From Noviherbaspirillum_A sp963522035 (GTDB lineage Bacteria > Pseudomonadota > Gammaproteobacteria > Burkholderiales > Burkholderiaceae_D): 16,923 nt of DNA. The notes beneath the pieces are model-generated. The model ran no database searches. It was not told the DNA's origin and saw only the letters and a list, made by a program, of their open reading frames with translations. The stretch covers positions 1 through 16,923 of the forward strand of contig CAUQYP010000085.1 of NCBI GenBank assembly GCA_963522035.1. Reading direction: 5' to 3'. Of this stretch, positions 1 to 8,800 are shown piece after piece (within the stretch, counting starts at the first letter, position 1; each line of letters opens with the position of its first letter). A program made the translations under genes and the position numbers.

Positions 1-54
1 TATCCGTTTCAGTCCCTGGCGACGCGTCGCCGTCTAACGGGGATCCACGTCAAA
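1..54. repeat. Left copy of 54-bp terminal inverted repeat
   Basis: Bases 1-54 match the reverse complement of bases 16870-16923 with a single mismatch (T at 13 where the other copy gives C). The match stops abruptly at base 55. Inside it, bases 18-31 form a perfect 14-bp palindrome, GGCGACGCGTCGCC. This is read directly from the sequence. The origin is not known: it could be the end of an insertion sequence, a dispersed repeat, or the repeat at which a contig ended. No transposase gene lies next to it inside the window. Confidence 0.9.
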
Positions 55-73
55 TGCAGCGTCAAGAGCAACT

Positions 74-137
74 ACAACGGCAACTGTCGCTGCGCGGAGC
101 TAACCACAACGGCAACTGTCGCTGCGCGGGGCCAACG
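74..137. repeat. Two tandem copies of a 32-bp repeat
   Basis: A 32-bp unit starting ACAACGGCAACTGTCGCTGC occurs at 74-105 and again at 106-137, nearly identical over the first 24 bases and with a few changes after that. A degenerate third start (TCAACGG) follows at 138. The array fills most of the space between the left inverted repeat and the end of the deaminase gene. No gene is supported in 55-163. The function is unknown; it may be slippage-generated sequence at a repeat boundary. Confidence 0.75.
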
Positions 138-163
138 TCAACGGTGCGAGCGCCTGCGTCTGC

Positions 164-1564
164 CTACGCGGCCCCTGCCTTCGCCATCAATTCCGCCGCG
201 AGCCGGTTATGCCGGTCCACCAGCGGCTCCAGGTCAACCGTTACGAGCCGCCCATCTCGCACCACCACCCGGCCATTGATGATGCTGCAGTCCACCGTTG
301 ACGGCGTGCAGAACACCAGCGCCGCCAGCGGGTCGTGCAGCGCGCCGGCGTAGCCCAGCTGGTCGAGTCGGAACAGCACCAGGTCAGCCGACATGCCCGG
401 CGCCAGCGCGCCGATATCGTCGCGGCCCAGCACCTTCGCACCGCCTAGGGTGGCCAGTTCCAGCGCCTGTCGTGCGCTCATCGCGTCCGGGCCGAAGCCG
501 ACCCGCTGCAGCAGCATCGCCTGCCGCGCCTCGCCCAGCATGTGGGCGCCGTCGTTGGAGGCGCTGCCGTCCACGCCGAGGCCAACCGGCACGCCGGCGT
601 CGAGCATGCGCCGCACCGGCGCTATGCCCGAGGCCAGGCGCATGTTGGAACACGGGCAATGCGCCACGCCGGTGCCGCTGCGGGCGAACAGCGCGATGCC
701 GGGTTCGTCCAGCTGCACGCAGTGCGCATGCCAGACATCAGGGCCGACCCAGCCGCAATCTTCCGCGTACTCGGCCGGTGTCATGCCGAAGGTTTCCAGG
801 CTGTAGGCGACGTCCTTGACGTTCTCGGCCAGGTGCGTGTGCATGGACACGCCGTAGCTGCGGGCAAGTTGTGCCGATTCCTTCATCAGCGCGCGCGACA
901 CCGAGAACGGGGAGCAGGGCGCGACCACGATACGCAGCATCGAATGCCGGCTGGCGTCGTGCCAGGTCTCGATCAGGCGCCGCGTATCGGCCAGGATCGC
1001 ATCCTCCTGTTCCACCACCGAGTCCGGCGGCAGGCCGCCAGCGCTTTGGCCGACGCTCATCGAGCCGCGCGCGGCATGGAAGCGCATGCCGATCTGCTGC
1101 GCGGCCTCGATGCTGTCGTCCAGCCGGCAGTCGTTCGGGTAAATATAGAGATGGTCGCTGCTGGTGGTGCAGCCCGACAGCATCAGTTCGGCCATTGCAG
1201 TCTGCGTGGAGACATGAATCATCTCGGCAGTCAGCCCGGCCCAGATCGGGTACAGCGTCTGCAGCCAGTTGAACAGCTCGCCGTCCTGCGCCGCCGGCAC
1301 CGCCCGCGTCAGGCTCTGGTACATGTGGTGATGGGTGTTGACCAGGCCGGGCATGACCAGGCAGCCGCTGGCGTCGATGACTTCGTCGGCCTCCTGCGGC
1401 AGGTCGCTGCTGGCGCCTACCTGTTCGATCACGTTGGCGCGGATGAAGACCGCGCCGTCGGAAATCTCTCGGCGCGCTGCGTCCATGGTGACCAGCAGGC
1501 GGGCATTGCGCACCAGCAAAGTCTTGCCGGCCGGTGGATTCGAAGAAGCGGACATGGTGCTCAT
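164..1564 (-). CDS. Amidohydrolase, probable 8-oxoguanine deaminase
   Basis: A 466-residue metal-dependent hydrolase of the AtzB/TrzN/8-oxoguanine deaminase branch of the amidohydrolase superfamily. The metal-binding positions are all visible: NTHHH near residues 76-80, HTHLAE near 242-247, HAHC near 279-282 and GVDGSASND near 331-338. The segment after the first motif (MYQSLTRAVP, then LFNWLQTLYPIWAGL) is typical of proteins annotated as 8-oxoguanine deaminase or hydroxydechloroatrazine ethylaminohydrolase. The expected reaction is hydrolysis of 8-oxoguanine to urate and ammonia in the cytoplasm, which fits the purine genes in the same window. Substrate is inferred from family and context; another amino- or chloro-heterocycle is possible. 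It follows the LysR gene on the same strand after 33 bp, so the two are probably cotranscribed. The start is uncertain: ATG at 1564 or the fourth codon ATG at 1555, and neither has a clear ribosome binding site. The stop is TAG. Confidence 0.85.
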   Translation of the reverse strand: MSTMSASSNPPAGKTLLVRNARLLVTMDAARREISDGAVFIRANVIEQVGASSDLPQEADEVIDASGCLVMPGLVNTHHHMYQSLTRAVPAAQDGELFNWLQTLYPIWAGLTAEMIHVSTQTAMAELMLSGCTTSSDHLYIYPNDCRLDDSIEAAQQIGMRFHAARGSMSVGQSAGGLPPDSVVEQEDAILADTRRLIETWHDASRHSMLRIVVAPCSPFSVSRALMKESAQLARSYGVSMHTHLAENVKDVAYSLETFGMTPAEYAEDCGWVGPDVWHAHCVQLDEPGIALFARSGTGVAHCPCSNMRLASGIAPVRRMLDAGVPVGLGVDGSASNDGAHMLGEARQAMLLQRVGFGPDAMSARQALELATLGGAKVLGRDDIGALAPGMSADLVLFRLDQLGYAGALHDPLAALVFCTPSTVDCSIINGRVVVRDGRLVTVDLEPLVDRHNRLAAELMAKAGAA

Positions 1565-1597
1565 GGGAAGGATGATAGTGGGGGAGGCAGCGCGTCC

Positions 1598-2536
1598 TCA
1601 GCGCGGCCCGAGTTCGCGCGCGACCGCGCCGGTCAGGTCGCGCAGCCATTTGTGCTCGCTAGCCTGGTGGACCCGCTCGTGCCAGAGCTGGTAGAAGCGC
1701 ATCGGCGGGAACTTGATCGGCACGGTGTAGGTTTTCAGCGGCAGGTTCTGCTCGTAGAAACGCAGGAACTGGCGGCCGGTAGTCAGCACCAGGTCGCTTT
1801 GCAGCAGCATGTAGGGCATCTGGCCGAAGTAGGCCGACTCCACCACGACATTGCGGCGCATCTGGTGCCGCTCCAGGAAGGACTCGATCACGCCATGGTA
1901 GCCGGGCATCATCTGGGACGGCGCCACGTGCGGCAGCGACAGGTAGTCCTCGACCGTCATCGCGTCCGGCGCGGTGCGGCGCGCATACGCGCAGTCGGCG
2001 CGCATGCTGCAGGCAATCGGGTCCTGGAACAGCTTTGCCAGGTGCAGGTGCGGCGGCGGCTCGTCCCAGTTGGCGATGACGAGATCGAGGTCGCCGTCGG
2101 ACAGCAGCCGGATATGGTCGATGTCGCGGCTGATGTTCATGATGACGACCCGGCTCTTCGGCGACTCGCGCCGCACCCGCGCGACGATATTGGGCAGGAA
2201 CTGGGTGTCGAGATAATCGGGCGCGGCGATGCGAAAGGTGCGGGCCTCTTCACGTGCCTCGAACGGCACCTTGTGCACGAACAGCCGCTCGGTTTCGTCC
2301 AGGATGCGCTTGGCCGGTTTCAGCAGGCTTTCGCCATGCTGGGTCGGCACCATGCCGCGCGAGCCGCGCACCAGCAGCGGGTCGCCGGTGAGTTCGCGCA
2401 GCTTGCGCAGCGAGGCCGAGATCGACGGCTGCGGCTGGTTCAGCTTCAGCGCCACCCGCGACACGTTCTTTTCCGACAGCAGCAGGTAAAGGATGCGGAT
2501 CAGGTGGATGTCGACGTGGGCAGGCAGGCGGGACAT
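1598..2536 (-). CDS. LysR-family transcriptional regulator
   Basis: A 312-residue protein of normal length for the LysR family. The N-terminal winged helix-turn-helix spans roughly residues 10-70 and contains the typical pattern SRVALKLNQPQPSISASL followed by LRELTGDPLLVRG. The remaining part, about 95-300, is the usual periplasmic-binding-protein-like effector domain (for example FRIAAPDYLDTQFLP and DLVIANWDE). It probably controls the deaminase gene just downstream on the same strand, and perhaps itself, because a perfect 10-bp-arm dyad lies 5 to 37 bases before the start codon. No good Shine-Dalgarno sequence precedes the ATG at 2536, yet this start gives the expected distance to the helix-turn-helix, so I keep it. 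The effector is unknown; a purine or purine breakdown product is a guess from context. Unlike the usual divergent LysR layout, regulator and target are in series. Confidence 0.93.
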   Translation of the reverse strand: MSRLPAHVDIHLIRILYLLLSEKNVSRVALKLNQPQPSISASLRKLRELTGDPLLVRGSRGMVPTQHGESLLKPAKRILDETERLFVHKVPFEAREEARTFRIAAPDYLDTQFLPNIVARVRRESPKSRVVIMNISRDIDHIRLLSDGDLDLVIANWDEPPPHLHLAKLFQDPIACSMRADCAYARRTAPDAMTVEDYLSLPHVAPSQMMPGYHGVIESFLERHQMRRNVVVESAYFGQMPYMLLQSDLVLTTGRQFLRFYEQNLPLKTYTVPIKFPPMRFYQLWHERVHQASEHKWLRDLTGAVARELGPR

Positions 2537-2540
2537 TGGG

Positions 2541-2573
2541 CGGTATATTCAAGGGGTGATCTGGAATATACCG
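2541..2573. promoter_or_regulatory. Perfect dyad upstream of the LysR gene, likely operator
   Basis: CGGTATATTC at 2541-2550 and its exact reverse complement GAATATACCG at 2564-2573 are separated by 13 bases. The dyad sits between the ankyrin gene stop and the LysR start codon, with its near edge 4 bases from the ATG. LysR proteins bind dyads of this general kind and often repress their own gene, so an autoregulatory site is the simplest reading. The spacing is wider than the classic T-N11-A core, so another regulator or an RNA hairpin in the leader cannot be excluded. Confidence 0.6.
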
Positions 2574-2578
2574 GAAAC

Positions 2579-2622
2579 CGCATGCCAGGGGGAGGGGCGG
2601 GCGCCCGTCTCCCCGGCATGCG
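2579..2622 (-). terminator. Large hairpin directly after the first ankyrin gene
   Basis: Perfect 8-bp arms CGCATGCC (2579-2586) and GGCATGCG (2615-2622) enclose further G/C pairing around a central GGGCGCCC (2599-2606). The hairpin touches the stop codon of the ankyrin gene. There is no proper run of U after it on the minus strand, so it may be a weak or factor-assisted terminator, or an mRNA 3'-end stabiliser. Confidence 0.45.
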
Positions 2623-5600
2623 TCAGCAGTCGCGGGGCGTTGAATAACCTTGCTGCAGCAACATGATGATGTTGTAGTGATTTTTCTGGATTGCGTAGTC
2701 CATCGCCGTCTTGCCGTATTTGTCCTGGATGTACAGGTTGGCGCCCAAGCCGATCAGCAACGCCACGGTGGAATCGCTGCCGGCGGCGCTTGCCACTGTC
2801 AGTGCGGTTGCGCCGTCGTCGTGAACATGGTCTATCTGCGCGCCGCGCTCGACCAGGAGCTTGATGACCGCGTCGCGGCCGCTTTCCGCAGCAAGCAATA
2901 GTGCGCTGAGCTTGCCGTGGGCCGGATCCGGGTCTGGCGTGGCGCCCGCGTCGAGCAGGATGGCTGCAACCTCGACGTGGCCCAAATGTGTCGCCAGCAT
3001 CAATGCCGTGAGCCCATTGTGGTCGACATGATCGACGTCTGCGTCCGCGCGGATCAGGCGCTGAACTATTGCGGCATCGCCGGTTGCCGACGCGGCTGCC
3101 AAAGGCGTCTGCTTGCAAAACGATTCTTCATCTGCTTCCGCGCCGTAGTCCAGCAACAACTGGACCAGGTGTTCTGCAGGCTGATTGGAAACGGTAGCTG
3201 CAGCGTCCACGCACCGCTGCGGGTCGAACGACCTCGGGCGGCAGGCAAGCCAGAGTGGCGTCACGCCCGCACTGTTGACATATTTGACATTCGCACCTTC
3301 CATCAGCAGCTTGCGGACAGTCTCGAAATGCCCTTCCCGAATCGCAAGGCAAAGTGGTGTCAGGCCTTCGTTGTTTGGAATTTCCAGCGCCTTGCTCCAT
3401 GGCCGTATAGAAGCTGGGCCAGGCGATGCCAGCGCGACCGCACTGGACGGGTCCTGCGTAATGCTCAACTTGCCTGCGAAGGGCTGGGGCTGGTCTGCAA
3501 GCATCTTGCCCAGCCAGTCTGCCCGGCCATTTATCGCTGCGCGGTGCGTGACCGTGTTGCCATTCCTGTCCACTTTTGGGGACCCGTGTTTCCTGGGTTC
3601 CGGCAATATGTGCTTTGCCAACGGGAAGCTTTTGATAATTTCTTCACAGACAGCGTGCATTACCGGATATACCGCTTCCAGACCTGCTTCCTTTTCCATC
3701 AGCAGCTTGTAGATTGCTTCATGACCGTGGGCGCCGGCTTCATGCAGGGCGGTTTGTCCCAGCCTGTTTTCATGAAGAAAGTCGACCTGGACCTTGCCTT
3801 TCCTGGAAAACAAAAAATCGACGACCTCCATGTGTCCATGCCTGGCTGCCAGTATCAACGGCGTGTCGCCATCCCTGTTCGGCGCATTGATGTTGAGAGA
3901 CGAGTCAGCGTAGGTCGTGCCGCAGTACCGCCGGATGACATCGTGGTTGCCATTCGCGGCAGCCGCGTGGAACACGGTATTGCCTTGCATGTCGGAGATG
4001 TAGGGACTTGCCTTGTTTTCCTCCAGCGTGCTGGTCATTTCCCTCCCGCCTTTTGCCGCCGCCCACCACATCGCATCGCGGCCGTGGCGGTCCTTCTTCA
4101 GAACCTCCGCCCCTTCCTCGATCAGCAGGTCCAGCATGTCCGACCGCCGGTTCAGCGCCGCCAGCATCAAGCCGGACCGGCCGTCGTTATCGGTCTCGTT
4201 CTGCAGCTTCCTGATCCATTCCGCCTCGGTAAGCGGACCCGGCCTATACGCAAAAAGCGCCTTGACGATGTCCACGCGGCCGTTCGCCGCAGCCAGCGTG
4301 AACGCCGTATGCCCGTCACGGTCGCGGTGATGCAGGTTGGCGCCGGCGGCGAGCAAGGTCTGTACAGCCTTCAGTTGATTGGTCGTCGCCATGACGGCGA
4401 GGGCAAGGCATCCTCTTGCGTCGGGGAGGTCGGCCTTCATGTCGAGCAGCATCCTGACTGATGCTATCTTGCCGGCCACAGCCGCCTTGCCGATAAGCGC
4501 CGGCATATCTTTATACAGCCTGCCGCCGGCATTCATGCCTGCCAGTAGCGCTTTGAGCAGGTCGGCGTCGTCCGCGTCGACAGCGTAATCCAATGCATTC
4601 CTGCCGTGGATGTCTGCCCAGAGCGGATCGGAACCCGCGGTCAACAGGACTTTGATCGCGGCAAAGTGCCGTTTTGCCGCGGCGCACATCAGCGGTGACC
4701 TTGCGCTGCGGTCAGTGGTATGCACTTTTGCGCCGACGCACAACAGCAGCCTGATCGTTTCCAAATTGCCGCTGGTCGCTGCAATCACCAGCGGGGTATC
4801 GCCGTTTCCGTCGGCTTCGTCCATTACCATGCTTCCGGATGCAATCATGCGCGCAGCTGTGTCAATATCGCCGTCCTTTACCGCTTTTGCAAAGATTTCC
4901 AGGCGCTCCACGACCTCGATGGACGAGGTGGACAACGCGGCTTCGTGGAAGGGCGTCCAGTTGGTGGGTCGGTCCGTGCGGGGCCTATCGTTTGTGTGGC
5001 TGCTTGTAGTCAACGTCATGTTCGTGCGATGTTCGGCAACAAGTTCGACCATATAGAGGCAACGTTTCGAGGTGGCCAGCATCAGCGCGGTATAGCCTTG
5101 CCTGGTCGTCGCCGCTTTCATCGCGCCGTTGTCGAGCAACAGATGCGCCATTCGCATGTCGGTTAGCATGACGGCGTGGTGCAAGGCGGTGTAGCCATCC
5201 GGATCCGGCCGGTCGAGATCGACCTTCAAATGGATCATGTCACGCACCGCGCCCCAATCGCCCGCCTTGACTGCGGCGATCAGCGCTGCATTGTTCTTTT
5301 GTTGCCTGCGACGTTCCCGGTCCGAATCGTTCCGGGCAAGCGTCGCGTCGGGCGTCGCTGCATAGGTCGGCTGGCTCGCCACGGTGGTGGTCGTTGGTGT
5401 CTGAGTGGATGCGGTGGTGGAGTTGGCCGTGGTCTCGCCGGTCACTATGACGAGTTCTTCGTCCGAGCTACTGGAATCATGATCCTTTTTGCAAGATTCA
5501 AGCGAAGTGGTTTCAGAGCTGTGACTGGAGCGCGAAAATCTTTCGGCCTCGGTCAGTCTGTTTAAAACAACTGGAATGATGTCTTCCCGCAAATCTTCCG

Positions 5601-5709
5601 GTCTGACCACCGGCCCGTTCATTTCCTCCGATGATCCCGCCTGGTCCTCCTCGTTTGCAGTGGTAATGCCGCTGTATTGCCTGCCGCTTGAATTCAGCCT
5701 GATCGCCAT
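2623..5709 (-). CDS. Giant ankyrin-repeat protein, downstream paralogue
   Basis: A 1028-residue protein built mostly of ankyrin repeats. Residues 1-135 are low complexity, rich in Ser, Thr and acidic residues, with an SSSSDEE cluster at about 79-85 and a Thr-rich stretch at about 93-110. Roughly twenty repeats then run from about 138 to 1021, recognisable from units such as DGYTALHHAV, NGDTPLVIAA, GDTPLILAARHGHMEVV and GLTALMLATHLGHVEVA. Longer non-repeat insertions interrupt them at about 485-510, 675-715, 740-780 and 825-850. The tail is LLQQGYSTPRDC. No signal peptide, membrane segment or catalytic domain is visible, so it is probably a protein-binding scaffold; secretion as an effector is possible but unproven. 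The start is set by AAAGGAG six bases before the ATG. It lies 116 bp downstream of a full-length paralogue. Its base composition looks less GC-rich than that of the purine genes, which hints at separate origin. Confidence 0.9.
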   Translation of the reverse strand: MAIRLNSSGRQYSGITTANEEDQAGSSEEMNGPVVRPEDLREDIIPVVLNRLTEAERFSRSSHSSETTSLESCKKDHDSSSSDEELVIVTGETTANSTTASTQTPTTTTVASQPTYAATPDATLARNDSDRERRRQQKNNAALIAAVKAGDWGAVRDMIHLKVDLDRPDPDGYTALHHAVMLTDMRMAHLLLDNGAMKAATTRQGYTALMLATSKRCLYMVELVAEHRTNMTLTTSSHTNDRPRTDRPTNWTPFHEAALSTSSIEVVERLEIFAKAVKDGDIDTAARMIASGSMVMDEADGNGDTPLVIAATSGNLETIRLLLCVGAKVHTTDRSARSPLMCAAAKRHFAAIKVLLTAGSDPLWADIHGRNALDYAVDADDADLLKALLAGMNAGGRLYKDMPALIGKAAVAGKIASVRMLLDMKADLPDARGCLALAVMATTNQLKAVQTLLAAGANLHHRDRDGHTAFTLAAANGRVDIVKALFAYRPGPLTEAEWIRKLQNETDNDGRSGLMLAALNRRSDMLDLLIEEGAEVLKKDRHGRDAMWWAAAKGGREMTSTLEENKASPYISDMQGNTVFHAAAANGNHDVIRRYCGTTYADSSLNINAPNRDGDTPLILAARHGHMEVVDFLFSRKGKVQVDFLHENRLGQTALHEAGAHGHEAIYKLLMEKEAGLEAVYPVMHAVCEEIIKSFPLAKHILPEPRKHGSPKVDRNGNTVTHRAAINGRADWLGKMLADQPQPFAGKLSITQDPSSAVALASPGPASIRPWSKALEIPNNEGLTPLCLAIREGHFETVRKLLMEGANVKYVNSAGVTPLWLACRPRSFDPQRCVDAAATVSNQPAEHLVQLLLDYGAEADEESFCKQTPLAAASATGDAAIVQRLIRADADVDHVDHNGLTALMLATHLGHVEVAAILLDAGATPDPDPAHGKLSALLLAAESGRDAVIKLLVERGAQIDHVHDDGATALTVASAAGSDSTVALLIGLGANLYIQDKYGKTAMDYAIQKNHYNIIMLLQQGYSTPRDC

Positions 5710-5792
5710 GCCGGTCTCCTTTCATGCGTGAGCCATGGGCGGATTGCTTGCATGGCGCTGCTGCAAAAAGCCGGCCTTAGTGGCGTACCCAG

Positions 5793-5804
5793 GGAACCGG
5801 TTCC
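5793..5804. promoter_or_regulatory. 12-bp perfect palindrome between the ankyrin genes
   Basis: GGAACCGGTTCC is a perfect palindrome inside the 116-bp gap (5710-5825) between the two ankyrin genes. It lies about 84 bases before the start of the downstream gene. The gap contains no convincing intrinsic terminator, so the two genes could be cotranscribed, with the palindrome as an operator for an internal promoter. Only the palindrome is seen; the role is a guess. Confidence 0.3.
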
Positions 5805-5825
5805 ACGGAAGTGCGCAAGCATCCA

Positions 5826-8800
5826 TTAACTGTCCCGCGGCGCCGGGTAACCCTGCTGTAGCAGCTCGACAACCGCGTAATGACCATTGAGCTTCGCGTA
5901 ATGCAGCGCATCATGCCCTGCATTATTCTGGGCCTTCATATCGGCGCCGAGTGCGATCAACAACTTCACGGTTGACAGGTTTCCCGCCTTGCTCGCGCCG
6001 ATAAGGGCGGTCGACCCCTGTTCGTCGACCTGGTTTTTTTGAGCGCCTTGTTCCACCAGCAACCTGACCAGTTTGTCATGTCCGGCTTCGGCGGCAAGCA
6101 TCAGCGCACCGAGCCTGCCGGGGCGCGGGTTCGGCGCAGCGCCGGCGTCCAGCAGAATTTGTGCTACAGAACGGTGGCCTGAGTGGGATGCGTACATCAG
6201 CGGCGTAAGCCCATACCCGTCGAGGTGACTCACATTTGCCCCGGCATTGATCAATTGCTTCACGATTTGTGGATCGCCCGTGGACGAGGCGGCCATCAGC
6301 GGAGTCTGGCCTTGAAACGACGGCTCGTCAGGCGCCGCGCCGTACCTGAGCATCAGGTCGACCATGAATTCAGGCGTAGCCTGAGGGTCTCCCATCGACT
6401 GTTCAGTCGCGTTTCCGGGGCTACATTCGGTCAGTCTGCAGGCAAGCCACAACGGCGTCACATCATTGATGCTGACATGATTGACCAGTGCGCCTTGCTC
6501 GACCAGGAGCTGGGCCGTGGAAAAATGCCCGTCGCGTATCGCCAGGCATAGCGGCGTCAGTCCTTCCCTGTTCAGGATTTCGATATCTGTATTCGCTTGC
6601 CGCGACACAAGCGGCTGGGCACTGCTGCCAACCAGCTCGAAGCCATCGTCATTGGAGGTCATTGCCGCGGTGTTGCCAGGTCCGGCCAGTTGTCCGGCGG
6701 GGGAACCGAGCATATTGCCCAGCAGTTGCCGGTGCCCGTTCGATGAAATCAGGTGGATCACCGAATTGCCGGCCTTGTCGGCCTGGCGGGTTTGCGGCGC
6801 CTGGAGCCGGGGCATCACATGGCTTGCCGCGGGAACCGCCTTGACGATGGCCTTGATGACATGGTCCAGGGCCGGATAGACCTTCGGCAGCGCTGCTTCC
6901 CTCTGTTCCAGCAGCTGCAACACCTCCCTATGTCCGTTCGCTGCGGACTCCAGCCGCGCAGACCTGCCCTGGTGATTGTGGTGGAGCAGCGTGGCGCCTT
7001 TATCAAGCAGCGATTTGACGATGGCAAGATGGCCATTCCGCGCCGCGACGATCAATGGCGTGTCCCCATCCTTGTTCGGCGTATTCATGTCGAACATGCT
7101 GTTCTTGTAGGAAGGCAGGGCAAATAAATCGACGATCTTCTTGTTGCCAGTCTCCGCCGCGCTCAGCAATACGGTATTGCCATGCTTGTCCCTGGAGACA
7201 TGCGTAGCACGGTACCCGAGCAACAAAGTGACCATCCCAGGCTTGCCTTTCGCCGCCGCCCACAAAATGGCGTTGCGCCCCTCGCAGTCCGTCTTGTGCG
7301 GGTCCGCGCCTTCTTCGAGCAAGTACCTGGCCATCCCGGACTTCCGGTTCAGCACGGCAAGCATTAACGCCGTGCGGCCCTGACTGTCAGTTTCTTCCTG
7401 GAGGCGCTGCGTCCAGTCGCTTACGCGCACCCGTGAAGGACAATGCCCAATCAGTATCTTTACAATGGCGAGTTGATCGTTTGCGGCGGCCAGCGTAAAG
7501 GCGGTATGGCCGTCGTACGCCTTGTGATGCGGGTCGGCGCCCGCCAGGAGCAGGGTGCGCACCGCATTGCAGTCACCTTTCTTCGCCATGGCGGCAAGGC
7601 TCAGGCTTCCGTCGGCGTCGGGCAGATCCGCCCTTTGAGCGAGAAGCATCCTGACCGATTTTGTTTTGCCTCCAGTTGCTGCGATGCTCAAGAGGTTCGC
7701 CATGTCGATGCGCTGTGCTGCGTCCTTCCCATCGAGCAGCGCGAGAAGCAGTTCTGCATCGTCGTTGCGGACTGCATGGCTTAATGCAGAATGATTGAAG
7801 TTGTCGACGCGGCTCGCAAGCGCACCTGCCTGGAGCAAAATTGAAAGCGATGAAAAATGGCGCGTCGATGCCGCATGCATCAGCGGTGCCTTGCCGTTCG
7901 CGTCGACAGTGTCGACCTTTGCGCCGGCACACAGCAGCATCCTGATCATCTCTTCATTGCCCGACCTCGCTGCAAGCCCGAGCAAGGTGTGGCCGTGTTC
8001 GTCCTGTTCTTCCAGGCTGGCGGTTCCGGTGGCAATGATGCGCGCCGTCGTTGCCACGTCATTCTTCTTCACTGCATTCCGCAGCAGTTCGACCCGGTCC
8101 GATTCAGGCATGTCAGCCATTGCCAGGGCTGCGGAATGGTACCGGATGTTGTCGTTAGTGCGCGTTTGGGCTGTTGTTGACCGAGAGGCTTTTGACTGTT
8201 CTTGCAAACGTGCCGGGTAGGCAGCAAGCATTTCGACCACATCGCAACGGCGCTTCTTCGCGGCCAGCATGATAGGCGTGTACCCCTCTCTCGTCCTCGC
8301 GCTCTCGTTGGCAGCATTTTCGACCAGGGACATCGCCAGATGAATATGCCCGAGCGAGGCAGCGTGGTGCAACGCGGTCCAACCTTCGGCATCAGGTCGA
8401 TTGATATCGACGCTGGCACTGATCAGTTCAGTAATTTTTGTGATGGCATTTGCTTTCGCGGCAGCGATGAGCGCCTGATTGTCAAATAATTCCTTGCGTA
8501 GTTCTTCAGCAAGCGTCTTCCTGCGGCTCGGGCTGAGGTTTTTTACCGTGTACGCAGGCCGGCTTGCAACCGTGGTCATTGCCTGGGACGTCCCCAATGG
8601 ATTGGGCTGGCCGGAAGCGACGTGGCGATTGACCTGGTACGGCTGTATCGCCGATTCAGGTGACTCGTCACTTTCGTCGCCGGAAGATTTAATGCTGACG
8701 TCCGAATACCCTGGGTGAGCGGTCGGTAATCGTTGCGCTGTGGTTGAACTGTTTGAACTTGTTGAGCTGCCGGTGCCACGATCTTCACCGGTTCTGACCG

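Noticed and set aside
74..137. A short CRISPR array
   Set aside because: The two units are directly adjacent with no spacers, and there are no cas genes.
54..353. A small plus-strand gene of 99 codons near the left end
   Set aside because: It starts at the edge of the inverted repeat, crosses the tandem repeat and overlaps the end of the deaminase gene, with no family resemblance or ribosome binding site.
542..2647. A plus-strand open frame of about 700 codons opposite the deaminase and LysR genes
   Set aside because: It is the antisense shadow of two well-recognised genes in GC-rich DNA; its product is rich in Arg, His, Gln and Val with no family motif.
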